NCBI GenBank assembly: GCA_014649555.1
Contig: BMTG01000023.1
Span: forward strand, 1 to 64,000
Direction: 5' to 3'
DNA length: 64,000 bases
Origin: Streptomyces globisporus
Lineage (GTDB): Bacteria; Actinomycetota; Actinomycetes; Streptomycetales; Streptomycetaceae
A model generated the notes under the pieces. That model had not been told where the DNA came from and did no database searches. It worked only from the letters and a program-made list of their open reading frames with translations. Below are positions 24,036 through 35,881 of this stretch, piece after piece; position 1 is the first letter of the stretch; every line of letters starts with the position of its first letter. Both the position numbers and the translations under genes were made by a program.

Positions 24036-26161
24036 GCTCCACCACTGAGCTTCTGAAGGGTGCGGCCGAGCTGTTCCCCGGCGAGGTCGTCACGCAGGCG
24101 CACGTACGCCACCTGGACCTGCCGTTCGGCGCCGGGCGGTTCGCGCTCATCACGCTGGACAACGGCCTGGACCACACCAAGCCGACCACCTTCGGACCGC
24201 AGTCGCTGGCGAACCTGGACGCCGCGATCGACCAGGTCGAGAAGGAGGCCGCCGACGGCACCATCACCGGCATCGGCCTCACCGGCAAGCCGTTCATCTT
24301 CGCGGTCGGCGCCGACCTCAAGGGTGTCGAGCTGCTGAGCCGTCACGAGGACGCGCTGGCCATCGGCAAGGGCGGCCACGACGTCTTCCGCCGTCTCTCC
24401 GGCCTCGCGGTCCCCACCTTCGCGTACTACAACGGCGCGGCGATGGGCGGCGGTGTCGAGGTCGGTCTGCACTGCTCCTACCGCACCGTCTCGAAGGCGC
24501 TCCCGGCGTTCTCGCTGCCCGAGGTCTTCCTCGGTCTGGTCCCCGGCTGGGGCGGCTGCGCGCTGCTCCCGAACCTGATCGGCGCGGACCGCGCGGTCTC
24601 GGTGATCATCGAGAACTCGCTGAACCAGAACCGTCAGCTCAAGGGCAAGCAGGTCTTCGAGCTCGGCATCGCGGACGCGCTGTTCGAGGGCGCGGACTTC
24701 CTGGAGCAGTCGCTGATCTGGACCGCGAACGTGCTCAAGGGCTCGGTCTCGGTCGAGCGCGCCGAGGTCGACCGCGGTGACGCCTGGGACGCGGCTGTCG
24801 CCCGCGGCCGGGCGATCGCCGACTCCAAGGTGCACGGTGCGGCCCCGGCCGCGTACCGCGCGCTGGACATCATCGCGGCGGCGAAGGACGGCGACCTGTC
24901 CGCCGGCTTCGACGCCGAGGACCAGGCTCTCGCGGACCTGATCATGGGCGGCGAGCTGCGCAGCGGCATCTACGCCTTCAACCTGGTCCAGAAGCGCGCC
25001 AAGCGCCCGGCCGGCGCCCCGGACAAGAACCTGGCCCGCCCGGTCACCAAGGTCGGCGTCGTCGGAGCCGGTCTGATGGCCTCGCAGCTGGCTCTGCTGT
25101 TCCTGCGCCGCCTGGAGGTCCCGGTCGTCCTCACGGACATCGACCAGGAGCGCGTCGACAAGGGTGTGGGGTACGTCCACGCCGAGATCGAGAAGCTGCT
25201 CGGCAAGGGCCGCATCAACCAGGACAAGGCCAACCGCCTCAAGGGCCTGGTCTCCGGTGTCCTCGACAAGGCCGAGGGTTTCGCGGACGCGGACTTCGTC
25301 ATCGAGGCCGTCTTCGAGGAGATCGGCGTCAAGCAGCAGGTGTTCGCGGAGGTCGAGGCGGTCGCCCCGGCGCACGCGATCCTCGCCACCAACACCTCCT
25401 CGCTGTCGGTGACCGAGATGGCGTCGAAGCTGAAGAACCCCGAGCGGGTCGTCGGCTTCCACTTCTTCAACCCGGTCGCGATCCTCCCGCTCCTGGAGAT
25501 CGTGCGCGGCGAGCAGACCGACGACGCCTCGCTGGCCACGGCGTTCGGTGTGGCCCGGAAGCTGAAGAAGACCGCGGTCCTGGTGAAGGACGCCCCGGCG
25601 TTCGTCGTCAACCGCATCCTCACCCGCTTCATGGGCGAGATCCAGAACGTCATCGACGAGGGCACCCCGGTCGAGGTCGCGGAGAAGGCCGTCGAGCCGC
25701 TCGGCCTGCCGATGTCCCCGCTGGTGCTCCTGGAGCTGGTCGGCCCGGCCATCGGCCTGCACGTCTCCGAGACCCTGAACCGCTCCTTCCCGGAGCGCTT
25801 CACCGTCTCGCAGAACCTCGCGGCGGTCGTGAAGGCCGGCAAGCGCGGCTTCTACGTCTACGACTCCGGTGCGCCGGTCCTCGACCCCGAGGTCGCCGCG
25901 CTCCTCAAGCAGGGCGACACCGTCCTGACCGAGGAGCAGACCCGCGACCGCGTGCTCGACGCGGTGGCGCAGGAGATCGGCCTCATGCTGGACGAGGGCG
26001 TCGTCGCCGAGGCCCAGGACATCGACCTGTGCCTGATCACCGGCGCGGGCTGGCCCTTCCACCTGGGCGGCATCACGCCGTACCTGGACCGTGAGGGCGT
26101 CTCGCAGCGGGTGAACGGCAAGCCGTTCCTCGCGCAGGGTGTGGCGAGCGTGCCGGCGTAG
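24032..26161 (+). CDS. fadB: Fatty oxidation complex alpha subunit (enoyl-CoA hydratase / 3-hydroxyacyl-CoA dehydrogenase)
   Basis: A 709-aa bifunctional enzyme. The N-terminal hydratase/isomerase domain (about 1-290) has the oxyanion segments 'FIFAVGADLKGV' and 'YYNGAAMGGGVEVGLH'. The NAD-binding domain starts near 340 with 'KVGVVGAGLMASQLALLFL', then 'ATNTSSLSVTEMA', 'VVGFHFFNPVAILPLLEIVRGEQT' (catalytic His) and two C-terminal helical domains. It catalyses the middle two steps of beta-oxidation and hands products to FadA. GTG 24032 overlaps the fadA stop. The gene ends before a strong hairpin. Confidence 0.94.
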   Translation: MSSTTELLKGAAELFPGEVVTQAHVRHLDLPFGAGRFALITLDNGLDHTKPTTFGPQSLANLDAAIDQVEKEAADGTITGIGLTGKPFIFAVGADLKGVELLSRHEDALAIGKGGHDVFRRLSGLAVPTFAYYNGAAMGGGVEVGLHCSYRTVSKALPAFSLPEVFLGLVPGWGGCALLPNLIGADRAVSVIIENSLNQNRQLKGKQVFELGIADALFEGADFLEQSLIWTANVLKGSVSVERAEVDRGDAWDAAVARGRAIADSKVHGAAPAAYRALDIIAAAKDGDLSAGFDAEDQALADLIMGGELRSGIYAFNLVQKRAKRPAGAPDKNLARPVTKVGVVGAGLMASQLALLFLRRLEVPVVLTDIDQERVDKGVGYVHAEIEKLLGKGRINQDKANRLKGLVSGVLDKAEGFADADFVIEAVFEEIGVKQQVFAEVEAVAPAHAILATNTSSLSVTEMASKLKNPERVVGFHFFNPVAILPLLEIVRGEQTDDASLATAFGVARKLKKTAVLVKDAPAFVVNRILTRFMGEIQNVIDEGTPVEVAEKAVEPLGLPMSPLVLLELVGPAIGLHVSETLNRSFPERFTVSQNLAAVVKAGKRGFYVYDSGAPVLDPEVAALLKQGDTVLTEEQTRDRVLDAVAQEIGLMLDEGVVAEAQDIDLCLITGAGWPFHLGGITPYLDREGVSQRVNGKPFLAQGVASVPA

Positions 26162-26186
26162 CCACTCCGCCGTGAACCAACGAGCT

Positions 26187-26220
26187 CGGGACGTACGGGA
26201 TTTCCTTCCTGTACGTCCCG
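26187..26220 (+). terminator. Terminator of the fadAB operon
   Basis: CGGGACGTAC at 26187-26196 pairs with GTACGTCCCG at 26211-26220, giving ten perfect pairs with a pyrimidine-rich loop, 25 bp after the fadB stop. Confidence 0.75.
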
Positions 26221-26288
26221 AATCCGTATCGGTACCCGGCCGGGCCGGTCGGCATCCGGGCCACCCACCGCTTGGACAACTGTTCTAC

Positions 26289-26302
26289 ACTGATCGGTCA
26301 GT
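26289..26302. promoter_or_regulatory. ACTGA-N4-TCAGT inverted repeat before the LCP gene
   Basis: A short inverted repeat (ACTGATCGGTCAGT), resembling many TetR-family operators, lies about 90 bp upstream of the LCP start in an AT-richer stretch that includes TACACT. No cognate regulator is in the window. Confidence 0.35.
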
Positions 26303-26391
26303 CGAACATTCACGGACCGGCCACTCCCCCCACCCGAGTCCCCCGTACTCCCCCGCCCCCGCGGGTCATGAGATGTGAGGACTCGCGCACG

Positions 26392-27471
26392 ATGAGCAAC
26401 GACGAGACGCCCCCGGGCCCCCGCGCCTCCCGACGTGCGGCGAAGCCCCGCAAACGCCGCCGCGGCCTCAAGATCACGCTCGGTGTCCTGCTCGTCCTGC
26501 TGCTCGCCACCGGTGGCACCCTCTACTGGCTCTACAGTCAGCTCGACGGGAACATCAAGGGCGTCGACATCAACAAGGCGCTCGGTGAGGACCGTCCGGA
26601 GAAGCTCCCCACCAGCGGGCAGAACCTGCTGGTCCTCGGCTCGGACTCCCGTGCCGGGGCGGAGAACAAGGAGCTGGGCGGCGGAGGCTCCGTCAGCGGC
26701 GCGCGCTCCGACACCGCGATGGTGGTGCACATACCCGAGGGCCGGTCGAAGGCCGTCGCCGTCTCCATCCCACGCGACACGCTGGTGACCCGGCCCGAGT
26801 GCGTCAAGGACGACGGCTCGACGGTGGCGGGCAAGGAGCGCGTCATGTTCAACTCCGTCTACGCGCAGGCCGGTCCGGCCTGTGTGGTGAAGACGGTGGA
26901 GAAGATGTCCGGCGTCCGCGTCGACCACTATCTGGAGATCAACTTCGCCGGGTTCAAGGACCTGGTCGACGCGATCGGCGGGGTCACCGTCGACGTACCG
27001 CAGGACATCGACGACAAGGCGTCCGGGCTGCACCTCGCCGCGGGCCCGCAGAAGCTGGACGGCACCGAGTCCCTGGCGTACGTCCGGACCCGGCACGGCA
27101 TCGGTGACGGAAGCGACCTCGGCCGGATCGGGCTCCAGCAGCAGTTCCTGATGGCCCTGCTGAGCGAGGTCAAGTCGCAGGACCTGCTGGGCAGTCCGGC
27201 GAACTCGTACAAGATCGCCAAGTCCGCCACCCAGTCGCTCACCACGGACTCCTCCCTCGCCTCGCTCACCTCGCTGGCGGAGTTCGCCCGCTCCATGAAC
27301 GGCGTCGACCCGGCCTCCATGGAGACGATCATGCTGCCGGTGGCGTACGACAAGATCGACCCGAACCGGGTGATCGCGTCCGAACCGCAGTCGGGTCAGC
27401 TGTGGAAGGCGATCCGCGAGGACACCACGATCCCCGAGGAAGCGAAGAAGTCCCCCGCCACCGGGGGCTGA
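26392..27471 (+). CDS. LytR-CpsA-Psr (LCP) family cell-wall glycopolymer ligase
   Basis: A 359-aa membrane protein. A basic cytoplasmic N terminus (11-25) and one transmembrane helix (27-48) lead to an extracellular LCP domain. The family's substrate-binding charged residues are visible in 'LLVLGSDSRAG', 'ARSDTAMVVHIPEG', 'VSIPRDTLV' and 'YVRTRHGIGDGSDLGRIGLQQQFLMALL'. LCP enzymes transfer teichoic-acid-like or other polymers from lipid carriers to peptidoglycan. ATG 26392 is used; in-frame codons upstream are Pro-rich and unlikely. It is 39 bp before the NYN-domain gene and probably co-transcribed. Confidence 0.93.
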   Translation: MSNDETPPGPRASRRAAKPRKRRRGLKITLGVLLVLLLATGGTLYWLYSQLDGNIKGVDINKALGEDRPEKLPTSGQNLLVLGSDSRAGAENKELGGGGSVSGARSDTAMVVHIPEGRSKAVAVSIPRDTLVTRPECVKDDGSTVAGKERVMFNSVYAQAGPACVVKTVEKMSGVRVDHYLEINFAGFKDLVDAIGGVTVDVPQDIDDKASGLHLAAGPQKLDGTESLAYVRTRHGIGDGSDLGRIGLQQQFLMALLSEVKSQDLLGSPANSYKIAKSATQSLTTDSSLASLTSLAEFARSMNGVDPASMETIMLPVAYDKIDPNRVIASEPQSGQLWKAIREDTTIPEEAKKSPATGG

Positions 27472-27510
27472 CGGGCCGTCGTGCCGATCCCCCCGTGACA
27501 CCCTGCCGGG

Positions 27511-27927
27511 ATGAGCGAGGACGAAGCGGTGCTGGTGATCGTGGACGGCGCCAATGTGGTCGGGTCCGTGCCCGACGGCTGGTGGCGCGACCGGCGCGGG
27601 GCGGCGGTCCGGCTGCGCGACTCGCTGGTCCCGTACGCCACGGCCGGGCTGTCGGGGCTGCCGGGACCGGTCGAGATCGTGCTCGTGGTCGAGGGAGCCG
27701 CCCGGGGCGTCGACTCCGTGGCCGGGGTCCGGGTCGCATCGGCCCCCGGCAGCGGTGACGATCTGATCGCCGGGCTGGCGGCCGCCGCGGGACCGGACCG
27801 GGAGTGCGTCGTGGTCACCGCGGACCGCGGACTGCGACAGCGGGTCGAGGCGTACGGGGCCCGGTGCGTGGGGCCCCGTACGGTACGTCCACCGCGCCGA
27901 CCGGGGAACGAGAGCATGTCGGGCTGA
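27511..27927 (+). CDS. NYN/YacP-like PIN-fold nuclease
   Basis: A 138-aa protein with a PIN/NYN fold: 'LVIVDGANVVGS' (first catalytic Asp, D12 region), 'GSGDDLIAGLAAAAG' (paired Asp near 77-78) and 'CVVVTADRGLRQRVEAYGARCVGPRTV' (Asp near 96). These match the YacP/Rae1-like and NYN nucleases that cut mRNA or rRNA. It should be a cytoplasmic single-domain ribonuclease. It lies directly after the LCP gene on the same strand. Other annotations of such proteins as NTP pyrophosphohydrolase are not supported by the motifs. Confidence 0.8.
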   Translation: MSEDEAVLVIVDGANVVGSVPDGWWRDRRGAAVRLRDSLVPYATAGLSGLPGPVEIVLVVEGAARGVDSVAGVRVASAPGSGDDLIAGLAAAAGPDRECVVVTADRGLRQRVEAYGARCVGPRTVRPPRRPGNESMSG

Positions 27928-28233
27928 TGAAGATTTCGGGGAAAGGCTGCCCTTTCAGGATCGAAGAGACAGGCGCGACTCCTGCGGCAGGGTGGACTCC
28001 TGTACGGTCGTCCCCGACCCCGTGCCGTCAAGGCGTGCCACGAGCCCCTGCACGCCGGCCCGCGCCCCGCGCTGTGTCCCGTCGGTACGCACGGTCGCAC
28101 CCGAAGTCGCTTGCCGCGTCCGGCACTTCATTTACTCGGCCTGCGGGGACCGGCCGGGTGAGGCCCTGGGCGAGGTGCACTCGGCGCCGGTTGTCGACAT
28201 GGCTCCTGATCCAGACGTGAGTAAGGAATGCGC
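27928..28233 (+). other. 306-bp intergenic region before the ChW-like protein
   Basis: No credible gene is present. A loosely promoter-like pair, TTGCCG at 28111 and TACTCG at 28133, lies about 100 bp before the next start. Otherwise no strong repeat was seen. Confidence 0.4.
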
Positions 28234-29589
28234 ATGGCACAAGAGCACGATCCTGATAGTCACATACCACCGCGGCAGGCCACGTCCGGGACGAGCGGTG
28301 GATCCGGAACTGGGGCCTCCGCGAGTTCACCGGTCTCCGTCCGCCGGGCGGTCACCATGCGAGGCACTGCCGGGGAACCCGGCGACGCTCTGACGCCGGC
28401 CGCTCAGCGCGGCCGCTCCGAAACTCCGTCCTCGTCGTCCGACCCGGATGCGAGCGCACACGGCCCGACGAGCGAACCCGAGCAGGACAAGGGAGCCGAG
28501 CAGCCGGCCTCGCAGAGGCAAGGGGCGGAGGCCCCTGCCAACGCCGCGGCCCTTCGCGGTACCGGCACTCCGAAGCAGTCGGAGAGGAAGCCCTCGGCAC
28601 CGGCAGAGGCATCAGCCGCCGCCGGAGGAATGGGCGCTGCTTCGGCGGCGGAGCCCTCCTCGGCACCGGCCGCGGCAGCCGCCTCCGGCGGATCCCCGGA
28701 AGCCGCGACAGCAGTGGCGTCTCCGGGCGGTGGTGCGGGGACGCATACGGACGAGGAGCCACCCGGCAACAGGCCGAAGAAGCCGATGCTGGCCGCCGCG
28801 GCGATCGTCGGCGCGGTCCTGATCTCGGTGCCGTTCCTCGTAGCGGGGCAGGACGACGACCGCAAGCCCGAGAAGGACCAGACCCAGAACGCGGCGGGCA
28901 CGGTTCTGGACGCTCAACGTCCCCCTGCCCCGGAGACCTACACCAGCGAGTCGCCGAAACCCTCCGTGAAACCCAGCAAGAAGGAGACGGTGAAGCCGTC
29001 CGTCCCGCCGGCGCCCAAGCCGGTGGTCGTGCCTCCGTCCCCGAGTCCTTCGGCGAGCAAACCGGCGGAGAAGAAGCCGGAGAAGAAGGCGGCGACGGGC
29101 CCACCGCGGGGGACGGCGGCCGCCGCGGTGGCCGGCCTCGCCAAGAGCGACCCCCAGGGGCGGCACATCTGCTATCGCGCCTTCATCTCCGGCCAGGGCT
29201 GGCAGTCGGCCGTGTGCGACGGGACGATGACCGGGACAGCGGGGCAGGGCAAGAAGATCACGGCCCTCAACATCGCGGTCTGGAACGTCGAAGGCTCCTC
29301 GGCCAACGCTCTGCTCCACGAGGGGGGTTCCTCGAGCGCGAAATGGGCTCCGAACTGGACAGCCGTCGTCGGCGACGGCAAGAACAACTACATCGGCAGT
29401 TCGAAGCCCGGCGCACCGTTCCTGACGGGCTTCGCCATGAACGTCGGCAAGGGCAGCGTCTGCCACACCGCCAAGATGCAGAACGGCGGCTGGGGCCAGC
29501 AGTTCTGCAAGAACGGCCGACCTGAGTACATGTTCGTCGGCACCACCGACAACAACAACTGGTTCGAGGCCGTCAAGCTGACGGTATGA
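28234..29589 (+). CDS. Single-pass membrane protein with extracellular ChW-like domain
   Basis: A 451-aa protein. ATG 28234 is chosen over 28228 because AAGGA stands at the right distance. Residues 1-180 are a disordered Ala/Ser/Pro/Glu cytoplasmic part, and a helix at about 185-207 crosses the membrane. Residues 210-305 are a Pro/Lys/Ser wall-spanning linker. The C-terminal 140 residues contain a 'YRAFISGQGWQSAVCDGTMTGTAGQGKKITALNIAV' unit, close to the clostridial hydrophobic-W (ChW) pattern GWQ-x-V-x-DG-x-GT-x-GQ. A second, degenerate unit follows ('VCHTAKMQNGGWGQQFCKNGR'). ChW repeats are surface adhesion modules. The function here is unknown. Confidence 0.7.
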   Translation: MAQEHDPDSHIPPRQATSGTSGGSGTGASASSPVSVRRAVTMRGTAGEPGDALTPAAQRGRSETPSSSSDPDASAHGPTSEPEQDKGAEQPASQRQGAEAPANAAALRGTGTPKQSERKPSAPAEASAAAGGMGAASAAEPSSAPAAAAASGGSPEAATAVASPGGGAGTHTDEEPPGNRPKKPMLAAAAIVGAVLISVPFLVAGQDDDRKPEKDQTQNAAGTVLDAQRPPAPETYTSESPKPSVKPSKKETVKPSVPPAPKPVVVPPSPSPSASKPAEKKPEKKAATGPPRGTAAAAVAGLAKSDPQGRHICYRAFISGQGWQSAVCDGTMTGTAGQGKKITALNIAVWNVEGSSANALLHEGGSSSAKWAPNWTAVVGDGKNNYIGSSKPGAPFLTGFAMNVGKGSVCHTAKMQNGGWGQQFCKNGRPEYMFVGTTDNNNWFEAVKLTV

Positions 29590-29614
29590 CGGCCTCGGCC
29601 GATCGCTCTCCCGC

Positions 29615-29661
29615 GCAAGGAGGAGCCCCCCGGGTCCACACCCTGGGGGGCTCCTCCTTGC
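29615..29661. terminator. 17-bp perfect hairpin between convergent genes
   Basis: 29615-29631 pairs perfectly with 29645-29661 (13-base loop). It lies between the ChW-like gene and the amino-acid permease gene and can act in both directions. Confidence 0.88.
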
Positions 29662-29704
29662 GGCATCGGCACATCGTCGGCTCCCACGCCGACGTCGGCC
29701 CCTC

Positions 29705-31219
<1,515 letters not shown>

Positions 31220-31306
31220 CTGCGTACCTCCACGCATTGGTTGTGAACGCCATGATTCGGACCGGTCAGGCACGGGAACGCGCCATCCGGCCCGTTTCAC
31301 GCGAAT

Positions 31307-31348
31307 GGGCCGGGAGAACCACCCGTACAGGGGCGGTTCTCCCGGCCC
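31307..31348 (-). terminator. Terminator downstream of dxs
   Basis: A perfect 14-bp stem pairs 31307-31320 with 31335-31348, 35 bp after the dxs stop and before the permease start. Confidence 0.85.
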
Positions 31349-31383
31349 GTCGGCCGTACGAGCCCTGCTGACAGGGGCGTGGA

Positions 31384-33297
31384 TCAGTCGCGGGCGGGCT
31401 CCACGGCGCGGCTCTCGAAGCGGCCGTCGAGCTTGGCGACCAGGCCCGTGACCTGCCGGGCGATGTCCGGCGCGGTCAGCCCGATGTCGGTCATGACCTC
31501 GCCGCGCGAGGCGTGGTCGAGGAAGACCGGCGGGATGCCGAAGTCGCGCAGCGGTACGTCGACACCGGCGTCGCGCAGGGCCTGGGCGACGGCGGAGCCG
31601 ACGCCTCCGGCGCGGCTGTTGTCCTCGACGGTGACGACGACGCGGTGGCGCTCGGCGAGCGGGGCGAGCGCCTCGTCGACGGGCTTGACCCAGCGGGGGT
31701 CGACGACGGTGCTGGAGATGCCCTGGGCGTCCAGCAGGTCGGCGATCTCCAGGCACATCGGGGCGAGCGCGCCGACGGAGACGATCAGGACGTCCGGGCG
31801 GGCCGCCTTCGGCTCGCGCAGGATGTCCATGCCGCCGGCCCTGCCGACCGCCTGGACGGCGGGTCCGACCGCGCCCTTGGAGAAGCGGACCACGGTGGGC
31901 GCGTCGTCGACGGCGACGGCCTCGCGCAGCTGGGCGCGGACCTGGTCGGCGTCGCGCGGGGCGGCGATCCGGAGCGTGGGCACGCACTGGAGGATCGACA
32001 TGTCCCACATGCCGTTGTGCGAGGCGCCGTCCGTGCCGGTGATGCCGGCCCGGTCCAGGACGAAGGTGACGCCGCACTTGTGCAGGGCGACGTCCATCAG
32101 GACCTGGTCGAAGGCGCGGTTCAGGAAGGTGGCGTAGACCGCGAAGACCGGGTGGAGGCCGCCGGTGGCGAGGCCGGCCGCGGAGACCGCGCCGTGCTGC
32201 TCGGCGATGCCCACGTCGTAGATCCGGTCCGGGAAGGCCTCCTCGAACTTGCCGAGGCCGACCGGCTGGAGCATGGCGGCCGTGATCGCGACGATGTCCT
32301 CGCGCTCCTGGCCGAGCTTGACCATCTCCTCGCCGAAGACGGAGGTCCAGTCGAGGCCGGAGGTGGAGATCGGCAGGCCGGTGTCCGGGTGGATCTTGCC
32401 GACCGCGTGGAAGCGGTCCGCCTCGTCCTCCAGGGCCGGGGTGTAGCCGCGGCCCTTCTCGGTGAGGCAGTGCACGATGACCGGGCCGCCGAAGCGTTTG
32501 GCGCGCTGGAGAGCGGATTCCAGGGCCTCGACGTCGTGGCCGTCGATCGGGCCGACGTACTTCAGGCCGAGGTCCTCGAACATGCCCTGCGGGGCGATGA
32601 AGTCCTTGAGGCCCTTCTTGGCGCCGTGCAGCGTCTCGTACAGCGGGCGGCCGACGACCGGCGTGCGCTCCAGGATGTCCTTGCCGCGGGCCAGGAACCG
32701 TTCGTAACCGTCGGTCGTACGGAGCGTGGCGAGGTGGTTGGCCAGGCCGCCGATGGTCGGGGCGTAGGAGCGCTCGTTGTCGTTGACGACGATGACGAGC
32801 GGGCGGTCCTTGGCGGCGGCGATGTTGTTCAGCGCCTCCCAGGCCATACCGCCCGTGAGCGCGCCGTCACCGATGACCGCGACGACGTGGTCGTCCTTCT
32901 TCAGGACCTCGTTCGCCTTGGCGAGGCCGTCGGCCCAGCCGAGGACCCCGGAGGCGTGGCTGTTCTCGATGATGTCGTGGTCGGACTCGGCGCGGGAGGG
33001 GTAGCCGGAGAGGCCGCCCTTGCTCTTGAGCCGGGAGAAGTCCTGGCGGCCGGTGAGCAGCTTGTGGACGTAGGCCTGGTGGCCGGTGTCCCAGAGCACC
33101 TTGTCCTTGGGGGACTCGAAGACCCGGTGCAGGGCGATGGTGAGCTCGACGACGCCCAGGTTGGGTCCGAGGTGGCCGCCGGTCTTGGACACCGCGTCCA
33201 CCAGGAAGGTGCGGATCTCCTCCGCGAGCTGGTCCAGCTCACCGAGGCTGAGCCGGTCCAGGTCGCGCGGTCCCTTGATGCGGGTCAGCAGATCCAC
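31384..33297 (-). CDS. dxs: 1-deoxy-D-xylulose-5-phosphate synthase
   Basis: A 637-aa thiamine-diphosphate enzyme that condenses pyruvate and glyceraldehyde-3-phosphate, the first step of the MEP isoprenoid pathway. The ThDP motif starts with GDG at 143-145 and ends in 'IVVNDN' about 28 residues later. '[18 protein letters not shown]' and '[34 protein letters not shown]' (catalytic Glu and His) are diagnostic. The C-terminal transketolase domain '[24 protein letters not shown]' is complete. It is a single-gene unit with its own terminator. Start GTG 33297. Confidence 0.97.
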   Translation of the reverse strand: MDLLTRIKGPRDLDRLSLGELDQLAEEIRTFLVDAVSKTGGHLGPNLGVVELTIALHRVFESPKDKVLWDTGHQAYVHKLLTGRQDFSRLKSKGGLSGYPSRAESDHDIIENSHASGVLGWADGLAKANEVLKKDDHVVAVIGDGALTGGMAWEALNNIAAAKDRPLVIVVNDNERSYAPTIGGLANHLATLRTTDGYERFLARGKDILERTPVVGRPLYETLHGAKKGLKDFIAPQGMFEDLGLKYVGPIDGHDVEALESALQRAKRFGGPVIVHCLTEKGRGYTPALEDEADRFHAVGKIHPDTGLPISTSGLDWTSVFGEEMVKLGQEREDIVAITAAMLQPVGLGKFEEAFPDRIYDVGIAEQHGAVSAAGLATGGLHPVFAVYATFLNRAFDQVLMDVALHKCGVTFVLDRAGITGTDGASHNGMWDMSILQCVPTLRIAAPRDADQVRAQLREAVAVDDAPTVVRFSKGAVGPAVQAVGRAGGMDILREPKAARPDVLIVSVGALAPMCLEIADLLDAQGISSTVVDPRWVKPVDEALAPLAERHRVVVTVEDNSRAGGVGSAVAQALRDAGVDVPLRDFGIPPVFLDHASRGEVMTDIGLTAPDIARQVTGLVAKLDGRFESRAVEPARD

Positions 33298-33405
33298 CCG
33301 TGCCTCCTTGCGTTTGAGCTGATCGAGCGTGCCGATCCGATGAGTCTAATGTTCCGCTACCGGACGTGAGCAGCGGGCGGGCCTGTTCGTAGCGATACCC
33401 GGACA

Positions 33406-33452
33406 CGCGCAGGTGCCCGGCAGCCCCTGTCGGGACGCCGGGCACCTGCGCG
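33406..33452 (-). terminator. Terminator of the xyl operon
   Basis: A perfect 16-bp stem pairs 33406-33421 with 33437-33452, ten bases beyond the xylH stop. Confidence 0.88.
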
Positions 33453-33461
33453 AACGTGCGG

Positions 33462-34792
<1,331 letters not shown>

Positions 34793-34796
<4 letters not shown>

Positions 34797-35572
34797 TTGG
34801 AAACCTCCGCGTTGCGCGCCGCACGTCGGGTCACGGCGTTGTCCGTGGCGCCCGTGATGGCGGAGATGATCTCTTCCTGGGAGGTGGTCTTCACATCGAA
34901 GACACCGTTGTTCCGGCCCAGCCGGAGCACGGCGACCTTGTCGGCCACGGCCTTCACGTCCGCCATGTTGTGGCTGATGAGGATGACCGCGTGACCGCGC
35001 TCGCGCAGCCGCTCGACGAGGTCGAGGACCTGGGCGGTCTGCTCGACGCCGAGGGCGGCGGTCGGCTCGTCGAGGATGACGAGCTTGGGCTCACCGAGCA
35101 TCGACCGGGCGATGGCCACGGTCTGGCGCTGGCCGCCGGAGAGCGAGGCGATCGGGATACGGACGCTCGGGATCCGGATGGAGAGCGTGGAGAGCAGCTC
35201 GCGCGAGCGGCGCTCCATCTCCACCTCGTCCAGGATGCCGAACTTGCGCAGCTCCCGGCCCAGGTAGAGGTTGCCGACGACATCGATGTTGTCGCACAGC
35301 GCGAGGTCCTGATAGACGGTCGCGACGCCCAGGTTCTGGGAGTCGTGCGGCTTGTTGATCTGCACCGCCCGGCCCTCCCACTCGATGACGCCGTCATCGA
35401 TGGGGTGCACTCCGGCGATCGTCTTGACCAGCGTTGATTTACCGGCGCCGTTGTCGCCGACCAGGGCGACCACCTCGCCGGCGTGGACCTCAAGCTCTAC
35501 ATCGGTGAGTACCTGGACGGCACCGAAGCGCTTGGAGACCCCTCGCAACGCCAACACGGGCGTAGCGGACAC
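34793..35572 (-). CDS. xylG: Xylose-type sugar ABC transporter ATP-binding protein (single domain)
   Basis: A 259-aa ATPase with Walker A 'VALVGDNGAGKSTLVKTIAG', Q-loop 'VATVYQDLALCD', signature 'ASLSGGQRQTVAIARSM', Walker B 'KLVILDEPTAALG' and H-loop 'AVILISHNMAD'. It powers sugar import with XylH and XylF. It is half the size of the usual two-domain CUT2 ATPase, so a homodimer must form. The GTG at 35572 is preferred (AAGGAG nine bases upstream); an ATG three codons earlier is too close to it. It overlaps xylH. Confidence 0.92.
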
Positions 35573-35881
35573 ATGAACCATCTCCTTCGCCGCCTGACCG
35601 GCGGGGATGCCGCACCCGGGGGAAGGCGCGGCGGTGTCGAGCAGAAGAGATACGGGAAGAGCGGTGAAGCGTTCCGTCCGGCGCCCCGCCCGGTAGCGGG
35701 ACGGTTGATGTGCGGGACGCCGGACAGGCTTCGTGACGCGGGCGGGCCGGGGCCTGCGCCCACGCGGGCGGTGGGCCGCCCGGCCCTCGCGCGGGCGCGC
35801 GGCGGACCGGGTGGCGGTGGAGCGGGCGGGACCCGGCAGCTCGGGGGCGGGCCGGGTCCCTGGGGCCGGAGCCCCGGGGGA
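35573..35881 (-). promoter_or_regulatory. xylF-xylG intercistronic region with tandem hairpins
   Basis: A 309-bp gap inside the operon holds no gene. Right after the xylF stop a GGGGC/GCCCC hairpin (35862-35866 with 35871-35875) is followed by a ten-pair hairpin (GGGACCCGGC, 35828-35837 with 35851-35860). Such elements commonly protect or partly terminate the binding-protein mRNA so that it is made in excess over the membrane parts. Confidence 0.55.

Noticed and set aside
23948-26062. A 704-codon minus-strand frame opposite fadB
   Set aside because: Same high-GC mirror effect; FadB domains are intact on the plus strand.
35573-35881. A small gene between xylF and xylG
   Set aside because: Frames there lack a start with ribosome-binding sequence and show no coding signature; hairpins explain the region better.
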